Numbered from the stretch's first letter, positions 30,061-42,896 are shown. The stretch: DNA of 64,000 nucleotides from Lunularia cruciata (GCA_948567375.1 OX419760.1:22382001-22446000); one strand, 5' to 3'. The notes: generated by a model from the sequence alone, not told the origin. Made by a program: numbers and translations.

Positions 30061-31822
30061 GTCTTTCCCTTGTACAACTTGATGGGGTGGGGTCTTCCCA
30101 TCCTAAATGTGTTTTATGTGGTTACCTTATCTCTCTACTTTAAGCGTCAAAGACCGGATGATCCAGAGTCACATTTGTTGCATTGTCACCTAAATTTTAA
30201 AATTAATTGATGAGCTCATTGGGAAAAAATACTATGCTAGACTTTGCTTTGAAGGTACTGTAGTATACATTGTCATAATAAGAATCATACTATAATAGAG
30301 CCCGACATAAAACAAAGATGTGATCAAGGGGGAAGTGATATGGAATCAATGATTGATTGCACCAAAACCAGCTGGGTATTGGATGTGGTCAACTCAATGT
30401 ATTTAATAACATTAGAATATGTTATGAATCTACATTTATGTGTCAACTGGTCTGTAAAAGTGAAAGGTGAAGGTAAAAGTATATAAAAGTTCCATATAAG
30501 ATTAGAATGTGATGTATAATAGTGGTATGTGTGTATTAGGAGATTCCTTTTTCTGTGTTTTTTAATTATAAACTAGTTATTTCTAAACTAATTGTATATG
30601 TCTTGTATGTTTTAAGTTTTTTTAAATATTTATGGATTGTTATATTACTATTTATGATTGCAGAATTAGCCCTATTGGATGTTTATGCCAACTTATAGCT
30701 CTCTAAGTCATTCTCTTACTAATTTCATTAAAAAAATAAAAATGTCTGCAAATCATTACAGCACCTCATACCACGAATCAATTCCTAGGATCTTGGAATA
30801 GAACCTACATTTACAAACAATTGTTAGTGCACATGGTCTTGTAAACCCCGTTTGAAACCCAAAAAGCTAAAATCAAGAGTTGAAAAGAAAAAAGGAAGAT
30901 AATACATTATCCAAATCAGAAATAAATAATTTGGAGAATTGTTCTAATTTAAATGAATCTATATGCAGTAAGGCAATGTTAGTAATAAGATCAAACTCAA
31001 GCATTTCATTCAAGTCCTTGATGATCGTATAAATTGTAACAGAAGATATGTTGAGAGCTTGGGTTGAATCCAATCATCTTTGTATTACTAATACCCTAAA
31101 AGATTTGTATTACAATTAATTCTTTACCTTTCTCTAACAGATTTCATCGGGGAAAAGTATCAAATGAAAATGAAAGATACTAAGCTTTGGATGTGCAAAT
31201 AAGTTTTATCATTATGATTTTTATAAAATAACTCTTAATTACTCTAAACCCAATAACTCTTATCTTACTCTAAACCTTGGAATACTTTGTTTAAACATTC
31301 ATTCATAAGAGTTATTCAAGCTGTGAAGTCAAGCCACGTGCATCTAATTGCAATCTAATTCAAATCAATCTCATTATGTAAAAAAAAAAAAAAAAAAGGT
31401 TGAGATTTTGGGTAAGAGTATATAAAATTATATTCTGAATCTAAAGATTGAAGACCCTGACTAAAGTATATTTAGCATTTTGTTAGAGCTAAAATTATAA
31501 TTTTTGTTCGATAGAAGGTGCAGAATATTGTTATGGAGGTTTGGGTAAGGGTGAAATTCTTTGCACGAGAATATGACGAGTGAAGCAATAGCTATTATTA
31601 TTTCTGAGTGGAACAACAACCACTATACTAAAAGAAGCTTTGGATGCCTTTGTACCTTCTTCATTTGAAGTGTTTGGTTAGCTATACCACAAATTTTATG
31701 CAATTTGAGATTCAATATTAACAATGGAAATCATAGTATTTTCATAAGCAAATGAACATCATCTATTATTAAGGCATATAATTCACTCTCAAAAACACTT
31801 AGACATTGGCCTTATATTGAAA
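30061..31822. other. AT-rich stretch without recognisable genes
   Basis: No domain is seen on either strand. A purine run, AAGGGGGAAG, near 30328-30337 could be a worn polypurine tract. A run of 19 A lies at 31380-31398. The open frames are short and of low complexity. Confidence 0.4.
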
Positions 31823-31886
31823 TGAAGTTGGAATAGATGCTTCTTTTTAACTACAATATGTTCCTCTATTTGAAAGGTAGACGTTA
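31823..31886 (+). repeat. Left copy of a 65-75 bp direct repeat flanking the B3/B2 block
   Basis: AAATGAAGTTGGAATAGATG and the next 45 bases match 43370-43434, with perhaps one in five bases changed. The repeats lie exactly outside the B3 LTR start and the B3 gag end. Confidence 0.6.
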
Positions 31887-32555
31887 TGTCACAACATCTG
31901 TAGCGCCAAAGCTAGTTTTCTCGGACATTGGAATGGTAATGTTAGCAGTAATAGGTATTTTGGTAATTACTCATGGAATAATTTTTGACAGTTTGATCTC
32001 ATGTTAGGGTTACTAATCATATGGTGGGACCCACCATCACTTGCACCATTTGCACTATTTGATGTGCCATCAGCAGCGCCATTAGGACTGGTGAGCTAGG
32101 TCAAGTAGAGGAGTATACTTTCAAAGTGTAGCTCCAAAGAGCTCACCTCTTTGATATTGATCTTTTGAGTTCATGGCTATGATGGACAAAGATTGGCGAG
32201 TGTCACCTAGAGTCGCTTAGCTAGAGTGAGTGTGGCTTGACTGTAATCAATGCCAAATTTTTGGCAGATTGTTTAGTGAAGGAGTGAGTAAAGATTTGAT
32301 TTGAGTGTGATTTGAGTGGAAGAATGAACTGACCACATCATAGAGGTGAGAGTAAGGGGAGAATTGAGTGCGGGAATGGATGATCTTGGTGGTATCTCCA
32401 AGCTTGGTTGATTGTTGATACATTTGATTGTGGTCCTAGATTTCCTTGAGAGTGATCATGTGCAGAAGCACTAGCCAAATTTTTGAGAATTGAGTCAAAT
32501 TGCAACAATGGGTGCTTGATTTGAACCCAAGGATGTGAAATCAAGATTGATTTGT

Positions 32556-33083
32556 TGTAATATTCTAAGGATAGAACTCCTAAGAGAATTACAAGAGAAG
32601 AAATACAAAGCTTCAGCACTCAATACTTTGATGCCCTAAAGGAGCACCTTATCTTTATTGTATAGCAAAGAGGATCCCCTCAAAAGAAGCTCCACCCTTG
32701 GATCAAATACGTGGATGGGTGACATGTGAGCAAGCTTCACCCTTAGATTAGTTGCAATAGTAGTTGCAATTATAGTAAACTCAAAACAACATGGGTAAGG
32801 TACCATTGGAAAGCTCTCAATGAGACAAATATGAGGGAAGAAGGCAATGCTTGTTATACCAAAGGAGAGGTAATCTTTCCATTTTTTAAGTTTGATTCAT
32901 CCATTTAAGCCTCAAAATTGGTTTTAAAATTTCAAGGTGTTTTTGACCTTTGTCCTATTAGTAGAAGTAATCTTTTGGTGACACCTCTATCTAATCTAAT
33001 TAGACTATCATATATAACATCCTTCTAGATATTACAAAGCCAATTTTCACCTCTAGATAATATGTCTAGCTAATGGTATTACA
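32556..33083 (-). repeat. Lone LTR of the D family
   Basis: Minus-strand copy (TGTAATACCATTAGCTAG at its right end, TATTACA at its left), colinear with 52365-52980 but somewhat shorter. It sits in the B3 leader. Flanks TTTGT and AGTGT are a weak target duplication. No internal D sequence is attached, as expected after LTR-LTR recombination. Confidence 0.7.
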
Positions 33084-33391
33084 AGTGTGAATTGAGCCTT
33101 TGAGTTCTTGGCTATGGTGGATAGAGGCTGATGAGCATCACCTAGAGTCTCTAAGCTAGAGTGGGTGTAGCTTGAACATATTCAGTGCTTGATTGTTGGT
33201 AGATTGTTGAGTGAAGGATTGAGTATAGATTTGATTTGAGTGTGATTTGAGTGGAAGAATGGATTAATTACATTATTGTGACACTTTAGAGTTCATATAT
33301 GACTTATATGTGAGTTGTGTTATAGTATATGATGTTCATGTTGTTGGTTGTTATGTTGTTGGTTGTGTAGCAATGTATATATGCATGAAAA
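33084..33391 (+). repeat. B LTR fragment and block X, plus strand, facing B2
   Basis: 33084-33262 is the second part of the LTR core. It is followed without spacer by block X (33263-33391), the same core-to-X junction as at 27224/27225. Next to it the B2 LTR core runs in the opposite direction from 33392. The two core ends therefore form an inverted repeat around X. Confidence 0.6.
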
Positions 33392-33952
33392 TAATTAGTT
33401 CATTCTTCCACTCAAATCACACTCAAATTAGATCTATACTTAATCCTTCACTTAACAATCTATCAACAATCAAGCACTGATTACAATCAAGCCACAACCA
33501 CTCTAGCTAAGAGACTCCAAATAATGTTCACCAGCCTATGCCTACCATATCCAAGGACTCAAAGGCTCAAAATCAAAGAGGTGAGCTCTCTAGAGCTTCA
33601 CTTCAAAATTATACCTCTTTGCTTGACTTAGGTCTCCACCCCCAACGGCATCATTGATGGCACATCTGATGGTGCAAAGGGTGCAAGTGATGGTGAGTCC
33701 CACCATGTGATTAATAGCCCTAACATGAAATTGGACCACCAATAAGTGTACCATGAGTGACTACCAAAATACCTATGATTGCCAACACTACCATTCTTGC
33801 ATCCGAGCAAACTAGCTTTGCCATTACAAATGTTGTGAAAATTATCATGTGTATATACATCACTACACAACATGCATTACTATCAATATCATAAAGTATA
33901 GAAACACAACTCACACATAAGTCATACATGAACTCTAAAGTGTCACAATCAC
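33392..33952 (-). repeat. 3' LTR of B2 (core plus block X)
   Basis: Read on the minus strand: block X at 33952-33841 starts TGATTGTGACAC right after a polypurine tract (33963-33953, AAGGGGAGGGG), then the core at 33840-33392. This copy gives the best view of the start of X next to a purine tract. Confidence 0.7.
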
Positions 33953-34124
33953 CCCTCCCCTTCGTTGGCAATTAGGTCCATCTAACTCTAGAGAGCCATC
34001 TACCCTAAGTATGTATTATGCCCTGTGGTAGGCAAAGATCAGGAGGCTAGGTGCTATCGAGCCCCATCATTAGTTGCTTGTCTGCAATCTACACCCTATA
34101 AAAGGTGAACTAGCTATATGTCAA

Positions 34125-34262
34125 GTACATCTAAGACATAACCATTATCCTTGAGGAATCATCATGAAAGGAGGAGTCAAACATGCCATATGCCATCCTC
34201 TTGATTAGCTATCACACACCAACATAGTAGAAACTCCACAAGAAGAGCCACATAACATACAC
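34125..34262 (-). pseudogene. B2 PHD finger
   Basis: The same C4HC3 finger as in B1, reading CMLCGSS, TMLVCDS, SRGWHMACLTPP and a final Trp-x-Cys-x2-Cys. One ligand of the third pair is replaced by a TAA, and further stops exist. The upstream stretch APCHSPNIDGTIDPSLALV matches B1 with no insertion between it and the integrase, which proves that the finger belongs to the pol protein. Confidence 0.8.
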
Positions 34263-34429
34263 TTCAAGCATGCATGTACTAGTGCTAAGCTTGGGTCTAT
34301 AGTACCATCAATGTTTGGGGAGTGGCATGGTGCACAATTGTACATGTAGTCCTTCTAAATAATACCATCACATCCTTCCAACACAAGGACTCCAAAAGGC
34401 AAAACCTCATGCACTCTTGACATAATGCA

Positions 34430-35480
34430 ACATGTAGTAACATCAAGTGTCATGGGTGCAATCTATTGTAGATATACATATTCACCTAGATGAAATCAAT
34501 GAATCAAGGATCTATAACCTCTTCCTCAAATAATAGCATAGAGTAAGGTATCCCTATGCTAAGAACTAGCTAAGTTCTCAAAGGCCATTGGCAGCACTCT
34601 CCAAAAGATCTTTGCTGGTTGAGAACATGCCCCCTCCCTCCCCCCACCCATACATTTGGATCATCCAAGTCCAAAACTATAGTAGCATCATGACAATGGC
34701 TAAAGGTAAAATCTGGATCTTGTCCATAGAGTAAAAAGTAAAGAGAGAATGATGCTATGGAGGCTTGCCATCTAAACCAATAGCCCATGCACAACCACCA
34801 TAATTGGAGATCCCAATCTCTTAGTGGCTTCTTTGCAAACTATACTTATGCAGTCCTTTCTTTACCATCTAAACCACTCTCTTTACTAAGCCATTTGCCT
34901 CATGGTGATATTAGGAGGTAGTATGATGATCAATCGAGGCCTTGTCTCACAAGATCTGAAATTCCTCCGAGAACTTTGTACCTTGATCAATCAAAACCTC
35001 AAATGGTGCACCAAAATGACTAAGAACCCAATCCAAGAACAAGTAAGTCATCCCTTCAATAGACTTTTCAAGAAATACCACCAACTCAATCCACTTGGAA
35101 AAGTGCTCCACCATAACCAAAATATATCAATGATGTCTCATAATCAATGGTAAAGGTCAAAAAAGGTCCAAAACTTAATGCTAACCACTCCCATGATAAG
35201 TAATGGATGTAATTATGGCATGGGAGCATTAAATGATGCTCTAACTTGGTCACAAATTATACATCTAGTAACAAATTATTGTACATTGATCTGCATACCG
35301 CACCACCAATAATGACTCTAAAGTAAGCTATATGTATGTTTTACTCCAAAATATCTTAACTTTTCATGAGCATGATATACCATTAGTGGTCTATGAGATA
35401 GAAGTGGTACTACTTGCATTCTATCATCCTCTCATACACAAAGAAGGTTTTTTCTCTCCAATCTAACCCACCTAGCTTTT
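34430..35480 (-). pseudogene. B2 integrase (broken)
   Basis: Counterpart of B1 11690-12637. The core stretch ILVMVEHFSKWIEL is visible around 35050-35100, and the region with LDDPNVW is around 34650. It continues directly into the PHD-bearing end. Confidence 0.65.
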
Positions 35481-36049
35481 TGAAGAGCATGATATATCTC
35501 CTTAGCACAATTGTGCCACCAATAACACATGTGCAAAGATAATCCATCATTAAGATATCATCATGAATGTCTTGCTAACCTGTACCAATATCTCCACCCT
35601 TTAGATTTGTGACCTCAAAAACTCCTCTTATATGTGCTAAGAGAGATACCACCAAGGCCTCAAATAATATAAGATAAACGCATGCCAACTTGGCACCATC
35701 TCCTCATCTGTCTCAACTTGCTAATGTGCTCTAGTTTGATCCTACTGGTTGGGACATGGGTTTTTTATCAACCCATCTACATCATGGTTCACCACTCCAA
35801 GTCTATGAATAATTGTGAAATCATACTCTTATAAAATTAGAGCCCATTGTGCAATCTTCCTTCAAAGCTTTTCATACTCCCATCAACTACTTGATTGGTT
35901 TGATGACTAGTGATGATAATGAAGGGGTTACCAAAAAGATAACATCAAAAATGTGCTATTGCCCATATTGCTCCCAAGCACTCTTCCTCATATGAGCTAT
36001 ACTTTGCCTCCATTGAATTGTTGGAGCAACTAGCATAGGCCACCACAAA

Positions 36050-36960
36050 CCCCTTCCCCTCATTATCATGCTAGGTGAGCACTACTCCATGCCCAAACAT
36101 ACTCTATTTAGTATGAACCCAAAATGGTCATCCTTTGATTGGTCTCCTAAGAATAAAGGCAAATGTTAACCTCTCCTTGAGCTCTATAAAAGCTCTCTCC
36201 TGCTCATCTCCCCAACACCACTCTTTTGTAAGCTTGGTCAGCTTTGGCAAGGCCTTGGCAATGGCACTAAATCCTTTAACATATTGGCAATAGAAGTTTG
36301 CCAATCTAACAAATGCTTATACTTTGTTCACATCTATAGGCCAAGGAATATGAGCAATAGCCTCTACCTTGATTTGTTGAACACTGAGTCCTCCAAGGTA
36401 GATAGTGTGACCCAAATACTACACCCACTTGTGGAAGAATCTACACTTCCCAAGTTGTAATTTGAGTCCATGAGATCTCAATCTCTCAAACACCTCTAAT
36501 AAATGTCTCTCATACTCTTCCACAATAGTGTTATAGACCAAAATATCATCAATATAGCACCAAGGAAAATCCAATCCTACTAGGAACTTGTCTATGACTC
36601 TCTAGAACTTGGTAGTAGTGTTCTTTAACCCAAATGGTAAGAACCTCCACTAATATAATACATCCTTGTCATGAGGATCAATAGCCCAAAATGTTGTTTT
36701 GGACTTGTCCTATTGATTGATTGGCAATTAATGATATCTTGCTCAAAGATCCAAAGTACTGAAGATCTTTGCATGCCCAATCGTATCAAAGATCTCTTTT
36801 AATGTAAGCATGGCATACCAATTGGCCCTAGCTTGTTGGTTGATAGGATGGTAATTTCCACACATCTTCCTATCTATGTAGTTTCAATGCATATCATTCT
36901 TGGTTGGCATCATTGCAACTAAAACATACTCTCTATGTGAAATATCTACTAAATAGCCTC
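36050..36960 (-). pseudogene. B2 reverse transcriptase and RNase H (broken)
   Basis: The active site reads CYIDDIL at 36538-36558 on the minus strand, the usual Ty3 form; B1 has YIDDN. Surrounding motifs follow B1 in order. RNase H, with a VHT-like start, lies near 36100. Stops and frame changes are frequent. Confidence 0.7.
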
Positions 36961-37559
36961 AAAAAGGTTTCTACTGTGGCTCTAGATCAATGCTCTCTCC
37001 ATGTTCCTATATTTGTAAGGATGAAAAAAAATGATATATCTCTAGTAAGCTCGGTCTTAATACCAGATCCTTTCAAAGCACACAAATCCTTCATATTGAA
37101 AGTAAAACAACTTGTGCAGCTCCTTGAGTACCTCCAAACTCTTTGTCTTTCTTCTCTTGTCCAATGTCTTGCTCCCAAGTTTCCTCTGTAACTGATGTAG
37201 GAGTGGAAGACACATTGACTAGATATTACACCAAGCCATTGGAATTAATAATGGCATTCTTCCAACCACTAGAGTGCACATCCTCATTGTGGAAAACTCT
37301 CTTTGCATTGACTGCAAGCTCCATATGTCCTCTAGCTACATCCCAAGTAGACCAAGGGTGTAACCCAAGTAGACCATGCTCACTTGAATATACCCCAAGT
37401 AGATCACTCTTGCTAGTAGCCATTGGTTGCATCCCAAGAATACCCTACCTACATTGCTCCCAACATGTGCCTAAATTGTCTTGATAGGCACAAAGTTCAC
37501 AAGTGTTTGAGTGGTGATGCCTATCAAGAGCATCTTATGTTGCTTTGCCAAGCCAAGCT

Positions 37560-38800
37560 CACAATCCATATCAAATTATTCAAGCCCATAGCTTGACCCA
37601 ACACCTAATGCTTGGATACCTCTAACACAACTATAATAGTGGTAATATTGGTACAAAAAACCCATTACTCACTCCCTCTCATCGGTGTTGGACTCTACCA
37701 ACTATTATAATTGTGAGTCTCAAACAAGTCCAAGATCTCCCTCTCAAAAAGCATGGGAAATTGGAAAACTCATAAGTATGGGTAAAGTGGCTCTGGGATA
37801 TCCAACAAGGTTCACCACTGCCATAGATGACCTATCAGTCACTTCCACCATTTAAGATTGGCATTCAACATCCAAAATGTCATCAACAATAAGGTGGTCT
37901 AGTTGTTTAATTCCATCATAAGCACATTGTAAAACCTCTCTATGAAAGAGGTTTATCTACCAAAGACAAAGACAATGAACATATGATCCTACTCTAGCTG
38001 CATCCAACAAAACTACAAGTCCCATCCAAGAATGGACTTGATGTGTACTCACCACCACCCATGTACAAGAATATCCATCAAAGAGATATTATCCAAAATG
38101 TACGTAAGAGAAATGAACTAATGAACCTAAAGATATTATAGTATACATAACATCTCCCAAAACATCAAAATAGTGATCTTGTAGACCTTGACCTTGGCAA
38201 GCACAAGTATTTCCTTGACATCTTTATCCATCTAGAAATCACCAAATGAATGGGCCCATGTCTCTCCAAATCTTGTACCTCATCAAGGAAATGCCTTCTA
38301 GTAGGATCTTTTGGTAATTCTTGACTACTAAGATCTATAACAACTCATGATACCAATGGACCAAGTGTACTACATGATGTAATGACTTGCTTGGTAGTTG
38401 CCTTTCTCTCCATATACAAGTACTTTTGTAATCATATACTTGTTTGTAGTATAATAGCTACTCTAGAGTTAATCCCACCAAACAACTCCAATAGATATAC
38501 TCCGTCTATTGGATACTACCAAGCAATGAGTGTGGTATAAAAGGTGACCAAGTAATAGACTCCAAAGGTTCATCCTTATATTGGTCTCCTAGTGGTACAA
38601 AGGCTCCACTCCAAGCCTATTGCACCAATTGATCTGCATGTTGTTATGATGCTTCCTCAGAACTTCACAATGGAACATCCAAGGTGGATGGTAATGATAT
38701 CACTTGTACAGAGTAATCTATTCTAGTATTGGAGTATCCTCTGTATAGGTGTTTCTCTCTAATAAGTCACTAGGCCAAGCAATAGGATCACTAATAGCTA
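37560..38800 (-). pseudogene. B2 C5 cytosine DNA methyltransferase domain (broken)
   Basis: Colinear with B1 8300-9660. Motif I at 38468-38500 reads LLELFGGIN, closer to the consensus FGG than B1. Motif VI near 38070 reads DNISLMD, for ENIPLMGD. The motif VIII region at 37951-37990 reads GSYVHCLCLW, where Arg codons appear as Cys (CG to TG). Then comes DHLIVDDILD, and motif X near 37600 reads LGQAMGLNNLIWIV. The motif IV region keeps SRW, but the Pro-Cys is lost to a local rearrangement. Confidence 0.72.
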
Positions 38801-38849
38801 AAATTGATGCCATGGTCCTTGACTATAGTGAGCCAAGACTACCACTACT

Positions 38850-39250
38850 AAAACATATTGGTAGACAACATACTTGTCCTTCACCTTACTACTAACCTAG
38901 TCTATAGGAGGTTGTCTCCTCTTAATAGTTAATATTGAAACCCATGGAGAATAACAATGCTTTACCAACTAGTACATCATATGACTTTGCTATTATCACA
39001 ATGGCATGAGCTCTCACCACAAAGCTATTAGTTGGATGACCATGCTAAATCTGGACAATGAGTTCTCCACATATGATGTATTGTGTAGAACCACCCCTTA
39101 GAGATATCTAGATCTAAAATGGACACCTCTCCACATTGGTCTTCCATAACTCAAGACCAATAATTGTAGCCTTCTCCCACATAAGGAGCTATATATTAGA
39201 GTCTAATAAGACACTCTATGCTATAAAGAACTTCCCTAAAGGTCCCACCA
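38850..39250 (-). pseudogene. B2 protease region (broken)
   Basis: Minus-strand LLDSN near 39205 matches the LLDFG active-site strand of B1, followed by IIGLEL and KTNVERCPF as in B1. Confidence 0.5.
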
Positions 39251-40103
39251 AATGGAAAATCCTCCTCTTTTTATCCAATAAGACAACTCCAAGTGTGAAC
39301 TGAGCTTGTTCAAAGGCAAGTCTAGTGGATAACTCCTCCAACCTAGTTGTTATTGCATGCAATGAACTATTGGTTGTTGAGTACATCTCATGCTCCTCAA
39401 CCAAGTCAGCTCCACTATCAACCACCTGTACTCTAGAAGCAAGAACCACATCATCCCTACTCTCATAAAGTGTGGAAGCCAACCAAAATAGTGGAGTTGG
39501 GTCAACTTCCAATGTAAACATGTCACTGGTTGAGAACAAAAGGAAGCACATAATCAAATGAGCCACTCCCAATATTGTGCTAGACTCAATTTCTGTAGTA
39601 GTAGATGTCTAACTAGCATCTAGTCCATCATGAACCCCATCACCACCTACCACACCTACACTAGGATGTCTAAGAGCTATGGATGCCATTTATAGTGCCT
39701 TAGAGAGTATGAAAGATTGTGGAAGTTTGACATGTCTACTAGCTTTTCCTCTCTATAGGCCCAACTCTAATGATGCTCCTCTAGGATTTGGAGTATGTAC
39801 TACACTCCTAGTCACTACAGTAGATGCATCTATGTTACTCTACCCATAAAGTTCAAGATGTTTGTATCACCAACATAGGAGGTGGAAGCCTCAGCACCCA
39901 AATCTGATCTCCTCTAAGTTATGGCCATGCTATCCAATCTTTGCTCCAACTGCTCAATCTGAATAGCCATGGTTATATCAAATGCAATGGTAGGTATTGC
40001 ACTCTTACCAAGTGTAGTTTCTTTACCACCACCTTGTCCTCCATGACTTGGAGCCCCTCTACTCCCTGCCATAATAGCCCTATTGCTTTGGGTGAAGGTC
40101 AAA

Positions 40104-40145
40104 ACATCAATTACTAATGTGACCAAATCTATGGCAATGGTCACA
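40104..40145 (-). pseudogene. B2 gag zinc knuckle
   Basis: CX2CX4HX4C knuckle, CDHCHRFGHISN then Cys, with a TGA just before the last Cys at the same place as in B1 (7278-7280). Part of the gag C-terminus, separated from the rest of B2 gag (41040-41600) by the lone A LTR. Confidence 0.7.
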
Positions 40146-40346
40146 TTGTCTTTTTGTTGGCTATGATGCACAAGAGATACCATGTCTATTGCCTTGAGTG
40201 CTCTCTCTCTTATGGTGAAGTCCACAACAAGTCCAACAAGCAACACCACCAATCATTAGCTATTGTTGTCTTGAAAATAAAGGCAAAGGTCTAGATGCAC
40301 TAGGATTTCTACTTGTTCCATAAGATCTAGGCTACCCACATTGCTC

Positions 40347-41038
40347 TATGAGCCAGCCTGCCTCTCACTCAAGATGAACTTGTAATGGCTATTATGGTAG
40401 TGCACCATGGACTAAAAAGTCAAGGAACCCCAACTCCATCATACTCCTCCAAGGCTAACACTCCAAGACTCAAACCATTGCTCACTAGAGAACTCAATGA
40501 GAAAGAGATAATTGCAAATGAGAGGATGTTGAGTACCTCCTCACTCCTATTTTATATACTTGTGACATAGTCATGCACCAAAGTTACTAATTATTGGAGT
40601 AACTCAAGTTATTGGGCTAAAATTTGAATAAAGTCTAAAATCTAAAGTAATATTGATGCTCATGGGAATATTTTCCTAAGCATGTGGTCTTATCTTGACC
40701 CAACCACTAAGTAAAATATTCTTTCACATGGGCTATCTTTGGACTATAGAAGAATCCAAAGCAAAACAAGTCTTGTGGATCCAAGAGTTCTCAACTCTTT
40801 CCTCAAAGCCAAACACTTAGGAATAATACAAGTCAATAAACTAGAATTCAAAATAATGCTGCTCATCTTTTCCATCTCCTCTAAAGTAATTTTCTCTCTA
40901 TCTTATCTATGACTAACTTTAGCTAATCATGATTGATGTAGAACTATCATGTATTTCTATATAAATAATATCTCTGAAGTACTTCTAATATCAAACTAAA
41001 TATCACAATAGCACATATATACACAAATGTGTATTATA
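40347..41038 (-). repeat. Lone LTR of the A family in B2 gag
   Basis: About 690 bp, minus orientation. The right end reads TATAATAC where TGTAATAC is expected, and the left end TATGAGCC where TGTGAGCC is expected. B1 is uninterrupted at the corresponding place (about 7050), so this is an insertion into B2. A five-base duplication (AGAAC/AGAGC, minus strand) is plausible but not exact. Confidence 0.8.
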
Positions 41039-41039
41039 G

Positions 41040-41600
41040 TTCTTGGAAACCAACATGGTGTGATTCACTCTGCTACACTCTAAAAGAAGTAACAACTATG
41101 GATGAGGTCTCCTACCAAATCTAGATGTCACCACTCTCTTTTCCACCATGTTGGGCTCAATGTGCTCAACCAAACTAAAGGCTACTGCCAAAGTAGGTGA
41201 GGTAGCTTGTAACAATGTAGCATCATGTTCTCTACATTGCAAGTCCTTGTCCAAGATCCCATACCAAAACTAGATTTCTTGGGCCTAGTAACTCCTTGAG
41301 TGAAACTGAACATGCATCTCATGCAAGTGTATGCCTTGCTTAGACTCTCTCCAACCTTTGGTTGGAACTCTTGCAAGCTCCTCACCTTGTCAATCCACAC
41401 TCCCTGGTAGTTCTACCTCAAGCATTGGAAAAACACCACCATGGGATTAAATCCCAGTATTGCACCACTTCTTGTAGTGATACGTCCACTCATAGTAGCG
41501 CCATCTCCAACTAGTGCACGTCCACTAGATACACCAATGCTACTAGAGCTAGAACTCATGGGTACTACTAATCTACCTTTAGCAACCAAGCCCAAATTGA
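41040..41600 (-). pseudogene. B2 gag, first part (broken)
   Basis: The minus strand carries a Ser-rich stretch, VPMSSSSSSIG, matching B1 near 6550, then LRSLQEFQPKVGESLSKAYT near 41350, matching B1 near 6700. The gag start itself is missing, since the element is cut at about 41600. Confidence 0.6.
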
Positions 41601-42049
41601 AAAATTGGAGGTGGATTTTGGAATTTTTCCTCTTGAATTAGGGATTTGGAGATCCACATCTTCTCAATTTGGTTTGAGTTGATAATTAGTGGAGGATTTT
41701 GCAGTCAATCAACTATCAAGGAGGTGCATTAGATTGGCAGAGGTCTATATTGGAGGTTGAGTTGGTGGAGGTTGTCTAGAGTTGGAGGTTGCCCAAATTG
41801 CCCTACCTAGTGCTCAAGTTAGTGAAGCTTGGCCAGATTTGGAGAGGGTCAAATTGGCAAGAAGAAATGCCACATTTGGCATTTAAAGGCTTTGAGGCAT
41901 GGGCTAGAGAGGTTACAAAGGCATTCCAACAAGCCAACTTGTTGGTGTCAGGCTAGTTAGTTTAGATAAATTTTTGGTAGTTTTTGGTCATCATTTGGCA
42001 AAATCTATGCACCCTTCTAGATTGTCTAGAATCTAGATTCTAGGTCTAG

Positions 42050-42112
42050 GGTTTGAACCCTAGATCTTTAGCTCCTAGACTAGTGCCCTAGAAAATTGGT
42101 CCACCTTCACTT
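42050..42112 (-). other. tRNA-like sequence in the B3 leader
   Basis: Counterpart of 5455-5512, with a box B-like GGTTCAAACCC on the minus strand and a worn box A-like part. Shared position in two B copies means it was present in the ancestor. Confidence 0.35.
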
Positions 42113-42197
42113 GTTGTACTAATGATTGGTTGACTAATACTTGTACACATGTAGCTTTGGCTAGAAGAGCCATTTTGATCCCACCCTTGGTGATCTT

Positions 42198-42896
42198 GGT
42201 AGCTTAAGAATAGGTAAACACTCATATTATGTCAAATGCCAAATGGTAGCTGAGTCAATCCAATGTTGATTTATGAGATAAAGAGTTTCATTTAGACTTA
42301 TTGTGATTGGATTCCCTCCCATCTCTACTTACTATTTGTGCACCATGTTTGTGTGAGGTGCTCTGACTTTAGAGTGTTGGTGCTTCGGTGTAATCTTGAT
42401 AGTGAGGTTGGAGTGATAACCAATCAGACTATCTATGTTCTCTCCAATGAGCCAAGAAGTGATGACCTGCAAACCATGAGAGAGCATGTTTTGATGGCAG
42501 GTTATAGGTAGCTCTTTCTCCTAGTGTAGTTGTTGCAATTAGAGTTGGTAGCTTAGGAATATGTAAACACTCATGTTATGTCAAATGCCAAATGGTAGCC
42601 AAGTCAGTCCGGTGTTGATTAATCAGATAAAGAGTTTCATTTTGGCTTCTTGTGATTGGATTCCCTCCCATCTCTACTTCCTGTTTGTACACCATGTTTG
42701 TGTGAGGTGCTTTGACTTTAGAGTGTTGGTACTCCGGTGTGCTCTTGATAGTGAGGTTGGAGTGATAACCAATCAGACTATCTATGTTTCTCTCCAATGA
42801 GCCAAGAAGTGATGACTTTCAAACCATGAGAGAGCATGTTGTGATGGTAGGTTATAGGTAGCTCTTTCCCCTAGTGCAGCTGTTGTAGTTAGAGTT
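42198..42896 (+). repeat. 349-bp tandem duplication in the B3 leader
   Basis: Units 42198-42546 and 42547-42896, both starting GGTAGCTTA and differing at scattered bases. B1 has a single copy (from about 5604). Confidence 0.85.

Larger units (their letters stand above)
33392..41600 (-). mobile_element. B2: second full-architecture B element, inverted
   Basis: Reading the minus strand from 41600: gag, [lone A LTR 41038-40347], zinc knuckle, protease, methyltransferase, reverse transcriptase, RNase H, integrase, PHD finger, purine tract and 3' LTR. It lacks its own leader and 5' LTR, because at about 41600 it meets the B3 leader head to head. It aligns with B1 along its whole coding length, which makes the domain order of the family certain. 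Stops are at least as frequent as in B1. Confidence 0.78.

Noticed and set aside
31380..31398. Poly(A) run as the tail of a retrogene or of the 27344-30060 relic
   Set aside because: More than 1 kb of unrelated AT-rich sequence lies between, and no coding sequence ends near it.
33263..33391. Block X with its inverted flanks as a MITE
   Set aside because: The inverted arms are B LTR ends, not terminal inverted repeats of a DNA transposon.
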